33,353 nucleotides of DNA from Desulfobacteraceae bacterium. Its GTDB lineage: Bacteria > Desulfobacterota > Desulfobacteria > Desulfobacterales > Desulfobacteraceae. Below the pieces are notes generated by a model. The model did not search any database. It had not been told where the DNA came from and saw nothing but the letters and a program-made list of their open reading frames with translations. Positions 7,030 through 15,840 of the stretch are shown in pieces; the first letter of the stretch is position 1, and each line of letters starts with the position of its first letter. The position numbers and the translations under genes are program-made. The stretch covers positions 1 through 33,353 of the forward strand of contig QZLA01000137.1 in the NCBI GenBank assembly GCA_004796375.1. Reading direction: 5' to 3'.

Positions 7030-8904
7030 CTATCCGGCCTTGAATGAATCAAACCGGATGGTACTGATATAATGACCGGGAAGCACCTTTTTCAAAGCTG
7101 TTTCAACAACTCTCAGGATATCTGATTCCGTAATGTCATCCTTTTTGTCAGACGACAGGCTGTCATGGATGGAATCATATATAAGCCCCCGGTAAAACGG
7201 CATATTTGCACTGATTTCATCATACGCCCTTTTATCCGAATAATCAATAGAGATGTCTGCGGCAACGTAGGCCAGCGCTTCTGAATCATCAGCAAGGATG
7301 AGAAAATCCTTGAGTTCCAGGCTCCCAGAAACTGACGCAGGGGTCTGTTGAACCTCAGACAACTCGACGGTGTCATCGACATTAATATCGATGGTGTCAA
7401 CCACGACCTCTCTGGCATAACCGGCCTGGGCTGTCTGATTGCCTGCATCCTGGCCGGATGGAGAAAAAAAGAAAAAATAGGCGGTGGGCAGGGCGATGGC
7501 AAGGGTGAGACCAACGAAGGCACATGCAATCACCAACCTGGATTTATACCAGGCTCTTGAAGAATCATCCCCTTTTTCTTTTGAGGCTTTCTTCTGTTTC
7601 TTTGCCTTCTTTTTCCTGGCTGCCTTGGGTGGTTCCTCTTCTTCAAGTCCCTCTAAAACCACTTCATCTTCATCATCATCTTCGAGTTCGTCATCAAGGA
7701 GGTGATCTGCAATATCCTCGATATCCCCGGGTTCATCTGCGTCGTCATCCTCATCTGTCAGACTGCCCAGAATATCCTCATCCTCCTGATCCGATGCCAT
7801 CAACAGGGAGTCGATATCATCCTGGGAGATCAGAATGTCATCCTCTGATTCCAATGCAGTGTCTTCGGAATCTGTCAAAAGGGCGTCAATATCCTCTTGG
7901 GACACTTCAACATCATCATCACTCTCTGTCAGCAACGCATCGATGTCATCCTGGGAAATTTCCTCGCCATCCTCCGGTTCCTCAGCAGACGTTGACTCTT
8001 CCGAAACAGGGTCAGGAACGGGATCCGGATCCAGATCCAATGCCTCACTGAGCTGGTCTGCATCCAGATCCAGCTCAACATCGCCGGTGTCCTGCGGCTC
8101 ATCCACCTCCTCGTCCACCTGCGTCATCAGTGCATCCATGGCATCCTGGGTGATCAGGCAATTCTGAACCTCAAACGCTTCTGAGTCATCGATGATATCA
8201 TCGCCGGGAACATCCCCAGGAGCATCGGGTACTGAATCAACAGCGGGATCCTGGGCAGGTTGAGGTTCTGTTGCTTCCTCTTCTTCAATCAGGCTTGACA
8301 GGTCCATATCTTCACCAATGGAGAGCTCCACCGGCTCATCCACAGACAGATCAACAACTTCACCCTCATCTTTTACAGGTGCGGACGGCTCTGTATCGTC
8401 TTCCTCATCATCAGGGCCGCTCATCAGCCGATCGATATCATCCTGGGAAATCAGTTCCATTTCATCATCAGCTGCGTCTGCATCTGCGCCTTTGCCCTGA
8501 TCGGTCACGGTTTCCTCGGCAGCAGGCGGATCAGAACTCAACAGATTGTCGATATCATCCTGGGAGATCAGCTCAAAATCGTCATCCTCCGGCTCATCTC
8601 CGCTGTCCGGAACGGCTTGTGACCCGACGCTGATCAGCTGATCAATATCGTCCTGTGAAATCAGCTCCAGATCATCCGCCTCTTGGGCTTTTTCATCATC
8701 GGTATCGTCCTCAGACGCCAGGGAGTTGGAGTTGAGCAGGCTGTCAATGTCATCCTGCGACAGCTCTCCCATATCATCATCCTGATCGATATCTTCAGAC
8801 ACGTTTTCACTTTGATCATCCCCGCCAAAACTGGAGGATTCCAGCAAAGCATCAATATCATCCTGGGAAATCAGGTCGTCATCTAAAGGTTCATCAGCCA
8901 TCAT
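7030..8904 (-). CDS. Acidic membrane protein with nine FliM-type CheY-binding motifs and a FliL-like domain
   Basis: A 624-residue protein. Residues 1-425 are extremely acidic and contain nine copies of a motif of the form [IL/V]SQDDIDxLL at about residues 12, 48, 82, 113, 152, 251 (degenerate, ITQDAMDALM), 316, 334 and 359. This is nearly the N-terminal peptide of FliM encoded in the same unit (ILSQDEVDSLL), which binds phosphorylated CheY in FliM proteins. A Lys-rich stretch (428-444) precedes a single membrane helix (about 456-480), which predicts a cytoplasmic repeat arm and a periplasmic C-terminus. Residues about 527-624 resemble FliL: AADISIDY, then EISANMPFYRGLIYDSI, ILRVVETALKKVLP and a closing ISTIRFDSF. 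ATG codons at 8904 and 8901 are both possible, with AAGGGG just upstream. It follows fliA by 16 bases. Function is inferred: a motor-proximal docking or buffering protein for CheY-like regulators. Confidence 0.88.
   Translation of the reverse strand: MMADEPLDDDLISQDDIDALLESSSFGGDDQSENVSEDIDQDDDMGELSQDDIDSLLNSNSLASEDDTDDEKAQEADDLELISQDDIDQLISVGSQAVPDSGDEPEDDDFELISQDDIDNLLSSDPPAAEETVTDQGKGADADAADDEMELISQDDIDRLMSGPDDEEDDTEPSAPVKDEGEVVDLSVDEPVELSIGEDMDLSSLIEEEEATEPQPAQDPAVDSVPDAPGDVPGDDIIDDSEAFEVQNCLITQDAMDALMTQVDEEVDEPQDTGDVELDLDADQLSEALDLDPDPVPDPVSEESTSAEEPEDGEEISQDDIDALLTESDDDVEVSQEDIDALLTDSEDTALESEDDILISQDDIDSLLMASDQEDEDILGSLTDEDDDADEPGDIEDIADHLLDDELEDDDEDEVVLEGLEEEEPPKAARKKKAKKQKKASKEKGDDSSRAWYKSRLVIACAFVGLTLAIALPTAYFFFFSPSGQDAGNQTAQAGYAREVVVDTIDINVDDTVELSEVQQTPASVSGSLELKDFLILADDSEALAYVAADISIDYSDKRAYDEISANMPFYRGLIYDSIHDSLSSDKKDDITESDILRVVETALKKVLPGHYISTIRFDSFKAG
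7801..8871 (-). repeat. Nine dispersed coding repeats of a SQDDIDALL-type motif
   Basis: Repeat units of 30 bases occur at 8842-8871, 8734-8763, 8632-8661, 8539-8568, 8422-8451, 8125-8154, 7930-7959, 7876-7905 and 7801-7830. Each translates to a ten-residue motif based on ISQDDIDALL. The DNA is also similar (plus strand core ATATCATCCTGGGA in many units). Spacers vary from 24 to 267 bases and encode acidic, low-complexity sequence, so this is a protein-level linear-motif array. Confidence 0.93.
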
Positions 8905-8920
8905 GTATACCCCTTATCAC

Positions 8921-9667
8921 TTAGGAAAAATACTCACCCATACGGTTCTTGAGTTTAATCAATACCGACGTATGTATCTGGCAGATCCTGGACTCGGTCA
9001 AGGACAATACCTCCCCGATCTCCTTCAAGGTCAGGTCGTCGTAATAGTAAAGCGAAACCACCATTTGCTCTTTTTCAGACAGCCGCCGGATGGTATTTGC
9101 CAGGACCTGTTTCAATTCCTTTCTGTCAAAATGATCGGCAGGATTGTCATCCCCCTTGAGTCCTGCCTGAAACCGTGTGGTGGCGGAGGTTTCGTTTTTC
9201 TGTGTTTTCACGAATTCATCCAGGCTCAGCACGGCTGCACCATGGATATCTGACAGCATCTCATGGTACTGCTCCAGATCAATCCCCATCTCCTCACAGA
9301 TCTGTGCATCATCTGCAGGCTGCCCGGTCTGATCCTCGACCCGTTTTACGGCCTTGGTAATATCCTGGATCTTTTTTCTCATGGACCTTGAGTAGGTATC
9401 CATACTCCTGAGTTCATCCAGGATCGCACCGCGGATACGGTACTGGGCATAGGTTTTCAAGCTGACGTGTTTATCCGGGTCAAACTTGTCCACCGCATCG
9501 ATGAGACCCAGTGAGCCGGCGCTCATCAATTCGTCAAAAAACACCGAGGCGGGAAGACGCATGGCAAATCTTGCGGCAATATGCTTGACAAGGTATGCGT
9601 ATTCCACGATACTCGCCTCCCGCCATTTCAAGTAGGCTTCTTTATTTTCATGGTGTTTTTGCGTCAT
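8921..9667 (-). CDS. fliA: Flagellar sigma factor FliA (sigma-28)
   Basis: FliA directs RNA polymerase to late flagellar and chemotaxis promoters. The 248-residue protein has sigma-70 family regions in order: region 2 with FDELMSAGSLGLIDAVDKFD and YAQYRIRGAILDELRSMD (about 45-90), region 3 (RKKIQDITKAVKRVEDQTG) and region 4 with LTLKEIGEVLSLTESRICQ ahead of VLIKLK. The RIRGAILDELR block is diagnostic for the FliA/WhiG branch. It follows flhG by 50 bases, with no clear ribosome site in front of the ATG. In the proposed layout it is transcribed from the sigma-54 promoter upstream of fliL, placing sigma-28 below sigma-54. Its anti-sigma factor FlgM is not in the window. Confidence 0.96.
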   Translation of the reverse strand: MTQKHHENKEAYLKWREASIVEYAYLVKHIAARFAMRLPASVFFDELMSAGSLGLIDAVDKFDPDKHVSLKTYAQYRIRGAILDELRSMDTYSRSMRKKIQDITKAVKRVEDQTGQPADDAQICEEMGIDLEQYHEMLSDIHGAAVLSLDEFVKTQKNETSATTRFQAGLKGDDNPADHFDRKELKQVLANTIRRLSEKEQMVVSLYYYDDLTLKEIGEVLSLTESRICQIHTSVLIKLKNRMGEYFS

Positions 9668-9717
9668 GAATCGGCATGATCACTGTTCTAATTTATCATG
9701 GTTTACACCTGCGGCCG

Positions 9718-10608
9718 TCACGTCCCGGTGTTCAGCACCTTGTTCATAAAAAAAGTCAGGTTCCCGTCTGAATTCGGCCCCCTGGACCTTAACAGGCGGT
9801 CGGAAATCTCTGAAATGGACGAAGCCGCATGGCTTCCCGGTGCCACATCCATCACCAGTGCCTTTTTCTGGACCGCCTTTTGTAAAGAGCGGTCAAAAGG
9901 GATATATCCGGTGTATTCCAGAACCACATTCTTTAAAAACTTGTCCAGCGCCCCGCTCAGAGACGCATATACGGTTTTGGCATCCTTTTCGCTCTCAACC
10001 ATATTTACAACCAGCTTGAAATGCCGGGTACCGTGATTCTGGGACATCACCTTCATCAAGGCGTACGCATCGGTAATGGATGTGGGCTCCCTGGTGGCGA
10101 TTACCAGGCACTCATCCGCAGCGGCATTGAAATAGAGTATATTGGATGAAATGCCCGCACCCGTATCGACCAGGATGATATCTGCCATATCCGCAAGGCT
10201 TTCAAATTCGGACAGGAGGCTGAGTTTTTCCCCTTCATTCATCTGGGTCAGCTCTGCAAACCCCGACCCCCCGGGAATGATCTTGATACCGTGACGGGTG
10301 GTGACCATGACCTGGGACAGTGATTTCCGGGCACTGACAACATCTCTGATATTATACTCCGGTCTGAGGTTAAAGATGATATCAATATTGGCCAGGCCCA
10401 CATCAGCATCGATAATCACGACCCGCTGACCTTTTCCGGAAAGGGCAACCGCAAGATTCCCCACAAGATTTGTTTTTCCGACCCCCCCTTTGCCGCTGGT
10501 TACGGCAATGACCCTTGGGAAATTCCGGTTGTCAGACGCCATAAGCGTTTCTCTCCTTTTTGCTGCTCCAGATTCAACCATTTGCCGCAGCCCGCTTGCC
10601 TGATCCAT
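9718..10608 (-). CDS. flhG: MinD-like ATPase FlhG, flagellar number regulator
   Basis: FlhG (FleN, YlxH) is a membrane-associated ATPase that limits flagellar number and acts with FlhF. The 296-residue protein starts with DQASGLRQM, which fits the DQAxxLR motif known to stimulate the FlhF GTPase. A deviant Walker A, SGKGGVGKT, lies at about 38-46, followed by VVIIDADVGLANIDIIF (Walker A' region) and DIILVDTGAGIS (Walker B region). The start ATG directly follows the flhF stop (TAAATG). FlhF and FlhG together usually indicate polar or otherwise number-controlled flagella. Confidence 0.96.
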   Translation of the reverse strand: MDQASGLRQMVESGAAKRRETLMASDNRNFPRVIAVTSGKGGVGKTNLVGNLAVALSGKGQRVVIIDADVGLANIDIIFNLRPEYNIRDVVSARKSLSQVMVTTRHGIKIIPGGSGFAELTQMNEGEKLSLLSEFESLADMADIILVDTGAGISSNILYFNAAADECLVIATREPTSITDAYALMKVMSQNHGTRHFKLVVNMVESEKDAKTVYASLSGALDKFLKNVVLEYTGYIPFDRSLQKAVQKKALVMDVAPGSHAASSISEISDRLLRSRGPNSDGNLTFFMNKVLNTGT

Positions 10609-11802
10609 TTATGCCTCTCCCCCCTGACCTTGACCCAGCATCACCTTCATAAGCGTTCGCCTGTCAGGAACCAGCAGGTCTTCCGGTACTCTCTGGCCGT
10701 TGGTGATTAATGAAACAGGCAGATTTAAATCACTGATCTGATCCAGTATTTTGCCGCATCGTTTTGTTTCATCAATTTTCGTAAACACATACGAATCCGG
10801 CTTGAGTTTGGAATAAGCCACTGCAGCTTCTTTCATATTAATCGATTCAGCTGTAACACTCAAGACCAAATGGATAGAAATTCCAAAATCGTGAGCCAGT
10901 ATCAGCGCATCCTCTGCAATCTTCTCTTCATCATAATGACTATGCCCTGCAGTATCCACCAGGATCACATCCATGGCTTTCATATTGTCCAGCGCTCGGG
11001 AAAGCTCCCTGGCACAAAATGCCTGCACACACGCCAACCCCATGATGGATCCATATGCCTTGAGTTGCTCAAATGCGCCGATCCGGTAGTTGTCAATAGA
11101 GATTAGACCGACCTTCATCTGCCGTTCATATGTCATCCTGGCTGCAAGCTTGGCAATGGTGGTGGTTTTCCCCACACCGGTGGGCCCGACAAATGCCGCC
11201 ACATGCGGTGTGCTCTGGGTATCATCCATATGAAACAGGTTCCGTGTTTTGATCCGATCGGCACAGGCTTTCATGACATAATTTTTCAACGGTTGACCGT
11301 CTGTATGCTTCTTCAGGTCTTCATCACGGTCATAGCATGCTTTGCGGATATATGCATGGGCGATTTTCTCGGATACACCTGCCCTTAGAAGTGAGGCCAG
11401 TATCCGTGCGGATTCGAGGTGATTATTGACCAGGTGGTTCATTGAACCGGATAGGCCGGCAATGGAAATGGCATCCTTAATTCCGGCAAGTTCCTCCTGG
11501 ATGACACTCATGAGACTGCCTTCTGGAGCTGGCGTATCGGAACCGTCTATGGGCAGGGCCGGCTTTGATTTTCCAGCTGCAGGAAAAGGCGGCTCCCACG
11601 ATTGGGTCCCATGCGGCTTACCCCCACCTGTTTTTGAAGAGGAGGGGGCAGCTTCAATTTCAACCATATCTCTTGCATAGGGATCCCTGACAGGTGCTTT
11701 TACCTTTCGAGTGGACAGGATCATGGCATCCGCGCCCAGTTCCTGTTTGATATTTGCCATCGCTTCCTGGATATTGTGGGCTTTAAATACGCGCTTATTC
11801 AT
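10609..11802 (-). CDS. flhF: SRP-type GTPase FlhF, flagellar placement
   Basis: FlhF is a GTPase of the SRP family that sets the site of flagellar assembly at the membrane. The 397-residue protein has the FlhF N-terminus (VFKAHNIQEAMANIKQELGADAMILSTRKV), a low-complexity linker (about 50-95), a helical N domain and a GTPase domain. The P-loop GPTGVGKTT is at about 206-214; VGLISIDNYRIGAFEQL and DVILVDTAGHSHYDEEKI follow. The TKIDE segment is the guanine-specificity region. The start overlaps the end of flhA by eight bases, and the stop directly precedes flhG, a standard flhA-flhF-flhG-fliA order. Confidence 0.97.
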   Translation of the reverse strand: MNKRVFKAHNIQEAMANIKQELGADAMILSTRKVKAPVRDPYARDMVEIEAAPSSSKTGGGKPHGTQSWEPPFPAAGKSKPALPIDGSDTPAPEGSLMSVIQEELAGIKDAISIAGLSGSMNHLVNNHLESARILASLLRAGVSEKIAHAYIRKACYDRDEDLKKHTDGQPLKNYVMKACADRIKTRNLFHMDDTQSTPHVAAFVGPTGVGKTTTIAKLAARMTYERQMKVGLISIDNYRIGAFEQLKAYGSIMGLACVQAFCARELSRALDNMKAMDVILVDTAGHSHYDEEKIAEDALILAHDFGISIHLVLSVTAESINMKEAAVAYSKLKPDSYVFTKIDETKRCGKILDQISDLNLPVSLITNGQRVPEDLLVPDRRTLMKVMLGQGQGGEA

Positions 11803-13888
11803 TGCTGTAGGCTACCTTTCCACTGGCTTGCAAATTAATATCATCTACAATTTCCGCATGTGAGATAACAAACACGGCAGGCAGATTGGGTTCCAAGAGT
11901 TTTCTCAAGTGCCGCCGCAGATTCGGCGATGTCATGATCACGGGTTGGGTGTTGGACAAAATCAGTTTTTCCACCTCTTTTCGAATGCGGCCAACAATAT
12001 CCTCCACCAGCGCGGGGTCCATGGCCAGGTAGGACCCGTGCTCTGTATGTTTGATATTCTTGACCAGTATGGTCTCCAGTTTCTGGTCCAGGGTAATCAC
12101 CTGCAGAACTTTGCCCGCTCCCAGATAGGGGCTGAGCATGCCTTTGGCTATCCGCTGCCTGACATACTCTGTCAGCAGATCGGGGTCTTTACCCATGGGG
12201 GCAAAATCCGCCAACGTCTCAACAATGGTCAACAGGTCCCTGATGGAGATTCGCTCCCTGAGCAGATTCTGCAGTACCTTCTGTACCGCACCCAGGCTCA
12301 GCAGATTGGGCAGCAGCTCCTCCACAGCCTTGGGGCTGGTTTTTGACAGATTGTCCATCAGGTGCTGAACCTCTTGCCTGCCAAGGAGTTCATGGGCATT
12401 GGTCCGTATGATTTCAGTCAGGTGAGTGGCAATCACGGTGGAGTTGTCCACGACCGTGTATCCGGCAAACTTGGCCTCCTCTTCACGATCCAGGGGAATC
12501 CAGAATGCCGGCAGACCGAACGCCGGCTCCACGGTTTCAATGCCTTCGATTTCCGAAGCCGTGCCGCTGGGATCCATTGCCAGAAGATGGTTGACCATGA
12601 GTTCTGAACTGGTCGCTTCCACCCCTTTGATCAACATCCGGTACTGGGCCGGAGAAAGATTCAGGTTGTCCCGGATATGGATCGGCGGGATAATGATCCC
12701 CAGTTCAGAAGCAAACTGTCTCCGGATGGCCCTGATCCGACCCAGTAGCGTACCATCCTGCTGTTTATCCACCAACGGGATCAGTCCGTACCCGACCTCC
12801 AGCTCTATGGTATCCAGTGACAGGAGATGGTCCACATCTTCCGGAGCACCTGCAGGCTCCTCGCCGGCTTCCGCTTCAACCAGATCCGTGGGTTTGTCTT
12901 CCTCAGCCTCTTTCAGGAAATACCAGGCAAAAGACCCGAGCACCAACCCCAGGGTCATAAACGGTATGGAGGGCAGGCCCGGGATCAGCCCCATGCAGAA
13001 GATGATGACCGCCCCGATGTACACGGGGGTTGCACTGGACAGCAGATGTTTGGCAAACTCCTTACCCATCTTGTTCTCTGATCCGGACCGCGACACCAGT
13101 AGTCCTGCTGCTGCAGAGATGAGAAGGGCCGGTATCTGGGACACCAGACCGTCTCCTACTGTCAGGAGGGTATAGTTGGTCATGGCTTCAACCATGGGCA
13201 TCCCCTGCTGCAGAACCCCGATCACAAAACCACCGACAATATTGATCAGGGTGATCACAATACCGGCAACAGCATCTCCCCTGACAAATTTGGAGGCACC
13301 GTCCATGGCGCCGTGAAACTCAGATTCCCGGGCAATAGCGGCGCGCCGCTCCCCGGCTTCTGATTCATCGATCATGCCGGCGTTGAGGTCGGCGTCAATG
13401 GCCATCTGCTTTCCGGGCATGGCATCCAATGTGAACCGGGCAGCCACCTCGGCGATCCGCCCGGCACCCTTTGTGATGACCAGGAAATTGATCAGTACAA
13501 GGATAATAAATATCACCAGCCCCACCACATAATTTCCCCCGACCACAAAGCTGCCGAAAGATTTGATAATGGCCCCGGCCGCCTGGGGACCTTCGTTTCC
13601 GTGGAGCAGAATCAGGCGGGTAGACGCCACATTCAATGACAGGCGGAACAGGGTTAAAACCAGCAGTAAAGAGGGGAAAATGGAAAAATCCAATGGCGCA
13701 ACGGTGTACATGGTCATGATCAGGACCATGATGGCAAATGAGATATTGAGCGCAAGAAAGAAATCCAGCACCATGGGATGCAGCGGCAGGATCATGGCCA
13801 TGAGAATACCGATAAACGCAACCACCATTGCGATATCAGAAGCTTCACTCCTCAGTGATTCGATAAACCCCGCTTGCTCTGCTGCCAT
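11795..13888 (-). CDS. flhA: Export gate protein FlhA
   Basis: FlhA is the large export-gate subunit that couples proton flow to secretion and docks substrate-chaperone complexes. Length is 697 residues, normal for the family. Residues about 15-330 hold the membrane helices, with the conserved cytoplasmic loop containing VITKGAGRIAEVAARFTLDAMPGKQMAID and GERRAAIARESEFHGAMDGASKFV. The C-terminal cytoplasmic domain (about 350-690) includes PPIHIRDNLNLSPAQYRMLIKG. A strong AAGGAG ribosome site precedes the ATG. It lies 60 bases after flhB; I see no promoter in that gap. Confidence 0.98.
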   Translation of the reverse strand: MAAEQAGFIESLRSEASDIAMVVAFIGILMAMILPLHPMVLDFFLALNISFAIMVLIMTMYTVAPLDFSIFPSLLLVLTLFRLSLNVASTRLILLHGNEGPQAAGAIIKSFGSFVVGGNYVVGLVIFIILVLINFLVITKGAGRIAEVAARFTLDAMPGKQMAIDADLNAGMIDESEAGERRAAIARESEFHGAMDGASKFVRGDAVAGIVITLINIVGGFVIGVLQQGMPMVEAMTNYTLLTVGDGLVSQIPALLISAAAGLLVSRSGSENKMGKEFAKHLLSSATPVYIGAVIIFCMGLIPGLPSIPFMTLGLVLGSFAWYFLKEAEEDKPTDLVEAEAGEEPAGAPEDVDHLLSLDTIELEVGYGLIPLVDKQQDGTLLGRIRAIRRQFASELGIIIPPIHIRDNLNLSPAQYRMLIKGVEATSSELMVNHLLAMDPSGTASEIEGIETVEPAFGLPAFWIPLDREEEAKFAGYTVVDNSTVIATHLTEIIRTNAHELLGRQEVQHLMDNLSKTSPKAVEELLPNLLSLGAVQKVLQNLLRERISIRDLLTIVETLADFAPMGKDPDLLTEYVRQRIAKGMLSPYLGAGKVLQVITLDQKLETILVKNIKHTEHGSYLAMDPALVEDIVGRIRKEVEKLILSNTQPVIMTSPNLRRHLRKLLEPNLPAVFVISHAEIVDDINLQASGKVAYSNE

Positions 13889-13948
13889 AGGACTCCTTAC
13901 TTATGCTATGCTTGAATTGACACCAGGTGCCAAAAAAATGTCATCATG

Positions 13949-15022
13949 CTACATGGTCTTATTCTTGAGTTTGTACACATAGGCCAGGATTTCAGCCACT
14001 GCCTGGTAGAGTTCCACCGGTACCTCCTGACCAATATCTACATCTCTATACAAATTCCGGGCCAACCACTTGTCCTCAACCAGGGGGACATCATTTTCCT
14101 CGGCAATCTTCCGGATATTGGCTGCAACAGGTCCCGCCCCCTTGGCCAACACAAACGGGGCCTCCATCACGGTGTTGTCATACTTCAGTGCCACGGCCAG
14201 GCGGGTCGGGTTGGTCACCACCACATCCGCTTCCGGCACCTCGGCCATCATCCGTTTCCGGGCCGCCTCATTCTGAAGCTGCCGGATCCTGGATTTGACA
14301 ACGGGATCCCCTTCGGTCTGTTTGATTTCATCCTTGACCTCCTTTTTGGTCATCTTCTGGGTCTCAAGAAATTTCCACTTCTGGTAGGCATAATCCAGAA
14401 GTGCCACGACCAACATGATCAGGCATACCTTTATAAAAATCCAGAACGACTTTTTCAAAAGGAAAACCAGGATATAGCCGATGCTGCTGTCATACAGATT
14501 AGATATGGCAAACAGCTCTTTTTTTACGGATTGATATACCACAAACGCAATAATGGCAATTTTAAGGATCCCTTTGACCAGTTCAACCAACGCTCTTGAA
14601 GAAAATTTCTGTTTAAAGCCGTTAATGGGATCCAGTTTGGACAGTTTGGGCTCCACGGCTTTCCATGAGATATGAAACCCCACCTGGGCCACATTAGAGA
14701 GAAGCGCCGTAACAAATACGGCCAGCATGACCGGCATGCAGGTCAGGGCAATGATCTCAAGATGGGTGGCCAGCAGGGTGACCAGGTCGGTTATTGTAAA
14801 TGACGGAATTGTTTCAAAGTTGAAATCATTGCGCATCACACCGGCCAGATTCCTGTACATCAGCTTGGAAGCCGCATACATGGTGATCACTCCTGCCAGC
14901 AGGACAAAGACGGACGGGATCTCCATGCTCTTTGCCACTTGGCCCTCTTCCCGGGCCTTGTTCAGCTTTCGCGACGTTGGATCTTCGGTCTTCTCTCCGC
15001 CGCCTTCAGGATCTTCTGCCAT
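13949..15022 (-). CDS. flhB: Export switch protein FlhB, with NPTR at the cleavage site
   Basis: FlhB switches the export apparatus from rod and hook substrates to filament substrates. The 357-residue protein starts with EKTEDPTSRKLNKAREEGQVAKS, the classic FlhB opening, followed by four hydrophobic segments (about 37-57, 83-110, 145-165, 183-212). The cytoplasmic domain carries the autocleavage region at 271-274, which reads NPTR; the usual motif is NPTH. The rest of the domain (RLAVALKYDN, GAGPVAANIRKIAEENDVP, PVELYQAVAEILAYVY) is intact. An AGGAG site is near the ATG. The family is certain; whether the substituted motif changes cleavage is not known. Confidence 0.97.
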   Translation of the reverse strand: MAEDPEGGGEKTEDPTSRKLNKAREEGQVAKSMEIPSVFVLLAGVITMYAASKLMYRNLAGVMRNDFNFETIPSFTITDLVTLLATHLEIIALTCMPVMLAVFVTALLSNVAQVGFHISWKAVEPKLSKLDPINGFKQKFSSRALVELVKGILKIAIIAFVVYQSVKKELFAISNLYDSSIGYILVFLLKKSFWIFIKVCLIMLVVALLDYAYQKWKFLETQKMTKKEVKDEIKQTEGDPVVKSRIRQLQNEAARKRMMAEVPEADVVVTNPTRLAVALKYDNTVMEAPFVLAKGAGPVAANIRKIAEENDVPLVEDKWLARNLYRDVDIGQEVPVELYQAVAEILAYVYKLKNKTM

Positions 15023-15040
15023 GATGGCTCCTCAAATAAA

Positions 15041-15829
15041 TCAGCCGCCCCCTGCAAAATACAGCAGGGTCAACAGCAGTTTCTTAAACCCCTGAACATA
15101 ATCTGTGGTGATGATCAGGATTATCTGCAGGGTCAACCCGAACAACATCAGCCCTGCGATAATTTTCAACGGGAATGCGACAATCATGACATTCATCTGG
15201 GGTGAAAACTTGGAGACCAGACCAAACCCCACGCTGACAAATGCCAGCGACACGATGACCGGTGCCCCGATTTTCAATGCGATTAAAAACAATTCTGTTC
15301 CCAGGCCGATCATGCTGGTTACAATGGCATTGTGGAATATGAACCCGCCGATGGGCACCAGTTTAAAGCTTTCGATCATGGCGATAAACATGATATGGTG
15401 ACCGTTCAGGCTAAGGAACAGGACAACACACACCCAATACCCGAGCTGGTCCATGATCGACACGTTAGACCCGGTCTGGGGATCCACCACATTGATCATG
15501 GCGAACCCCATCTGGAATCCAACAATCTGGCCGGCCAGCTGGACCGATGCGAAAAAAAAACGGAGACACATGCCCAGGGTCAACCCGATCATCACCTCTG
15601 CAACGATTAAAAGCCCGGTACTGGCTGCTGTTAAAGGAAATCTGGACAGATCGATATTCACCACCGTATACAGCAGGAGTGATACGACCATGGCCAGGGC
15701 CGCCTTGACCATATTGGGAAACACCCGGGAAGAGAATATGGGAAACATGAACAGGACAATGCTGATACGGATCAGTACCAGCATATAGGTTCTGAAAATC
15801 ACGGGATCAATGACATTCAGAATTTCCAT
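15041..15829 (-). CDS. fliR: Export gate protein FliR
   Basis: FliR forms the export pore with FliP and FliQ. The 262-residue membrane protein has several hydrophobic segments and the conserved motifs FMFPIFSSRVFPNMVKAALA, EVMIGLTLGMCLRFFFASVQLAGQIVGFQMGFA and VDPQTGSNVSIMDQL. The C-terminal segment with FSPQMNVMIVAFPLKIIAGLMLFG is also typical. It starts 11 bases after fliQ and ends 18 bases before flhB, in the usual fliP-Q-R-flhB order. Confidence 0.97.
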   Translation of the reverse strand: MEILNVIDPVIFRTYMLVLIRISIVLFMFPIFSSRVFPNMVKAALAMVVSLLLYTVVNIDLSRFPLTAASTGLLIVAEVMIGLTLGMCLRFFFASVQLAGQIVGFQMGFAMINVVDPQTGSNVSIMDQLGYWVCVVLFLSLNGHHIMFIAMIESFKLVPIGGFIFHNAIVTSMIGLGTELFLIALKIGAPVIVSLAFVSVGFGLVSKFSPQMNVMIVAFPLKIIAGLMLFGLTLQIILIITTDYVQGFKKLLLTLLYFAGGG

Positions 15830-15840
15830 TACACCCCCTG

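Noticed and set aside
7484..8633. Several plus-strand open frames rich in Ser, Pro and His opposite the acidic repeat gene
   Set aside because: They are antisense reflections of Asp/Glu-rich codons; no ribosome sites, no family similarity, and the minus-strand gene is clearly coding.
7801..8871. Regular DNA repeats that could look like a CRISPR or minisatellite array
   Set aside because: Spacers are of uneven length and the repeats keep the reading frame and a protein motif, so this is a coding linear-motif array.
13889..13948. Possible promoter or hairpin between flhB and flhA (GGCACCTGGTGTC)
   Set aside because: The palindrome leaves almost no loop, there is no T run, and neither a sigma-54 nor a good sigma-70 match is present.
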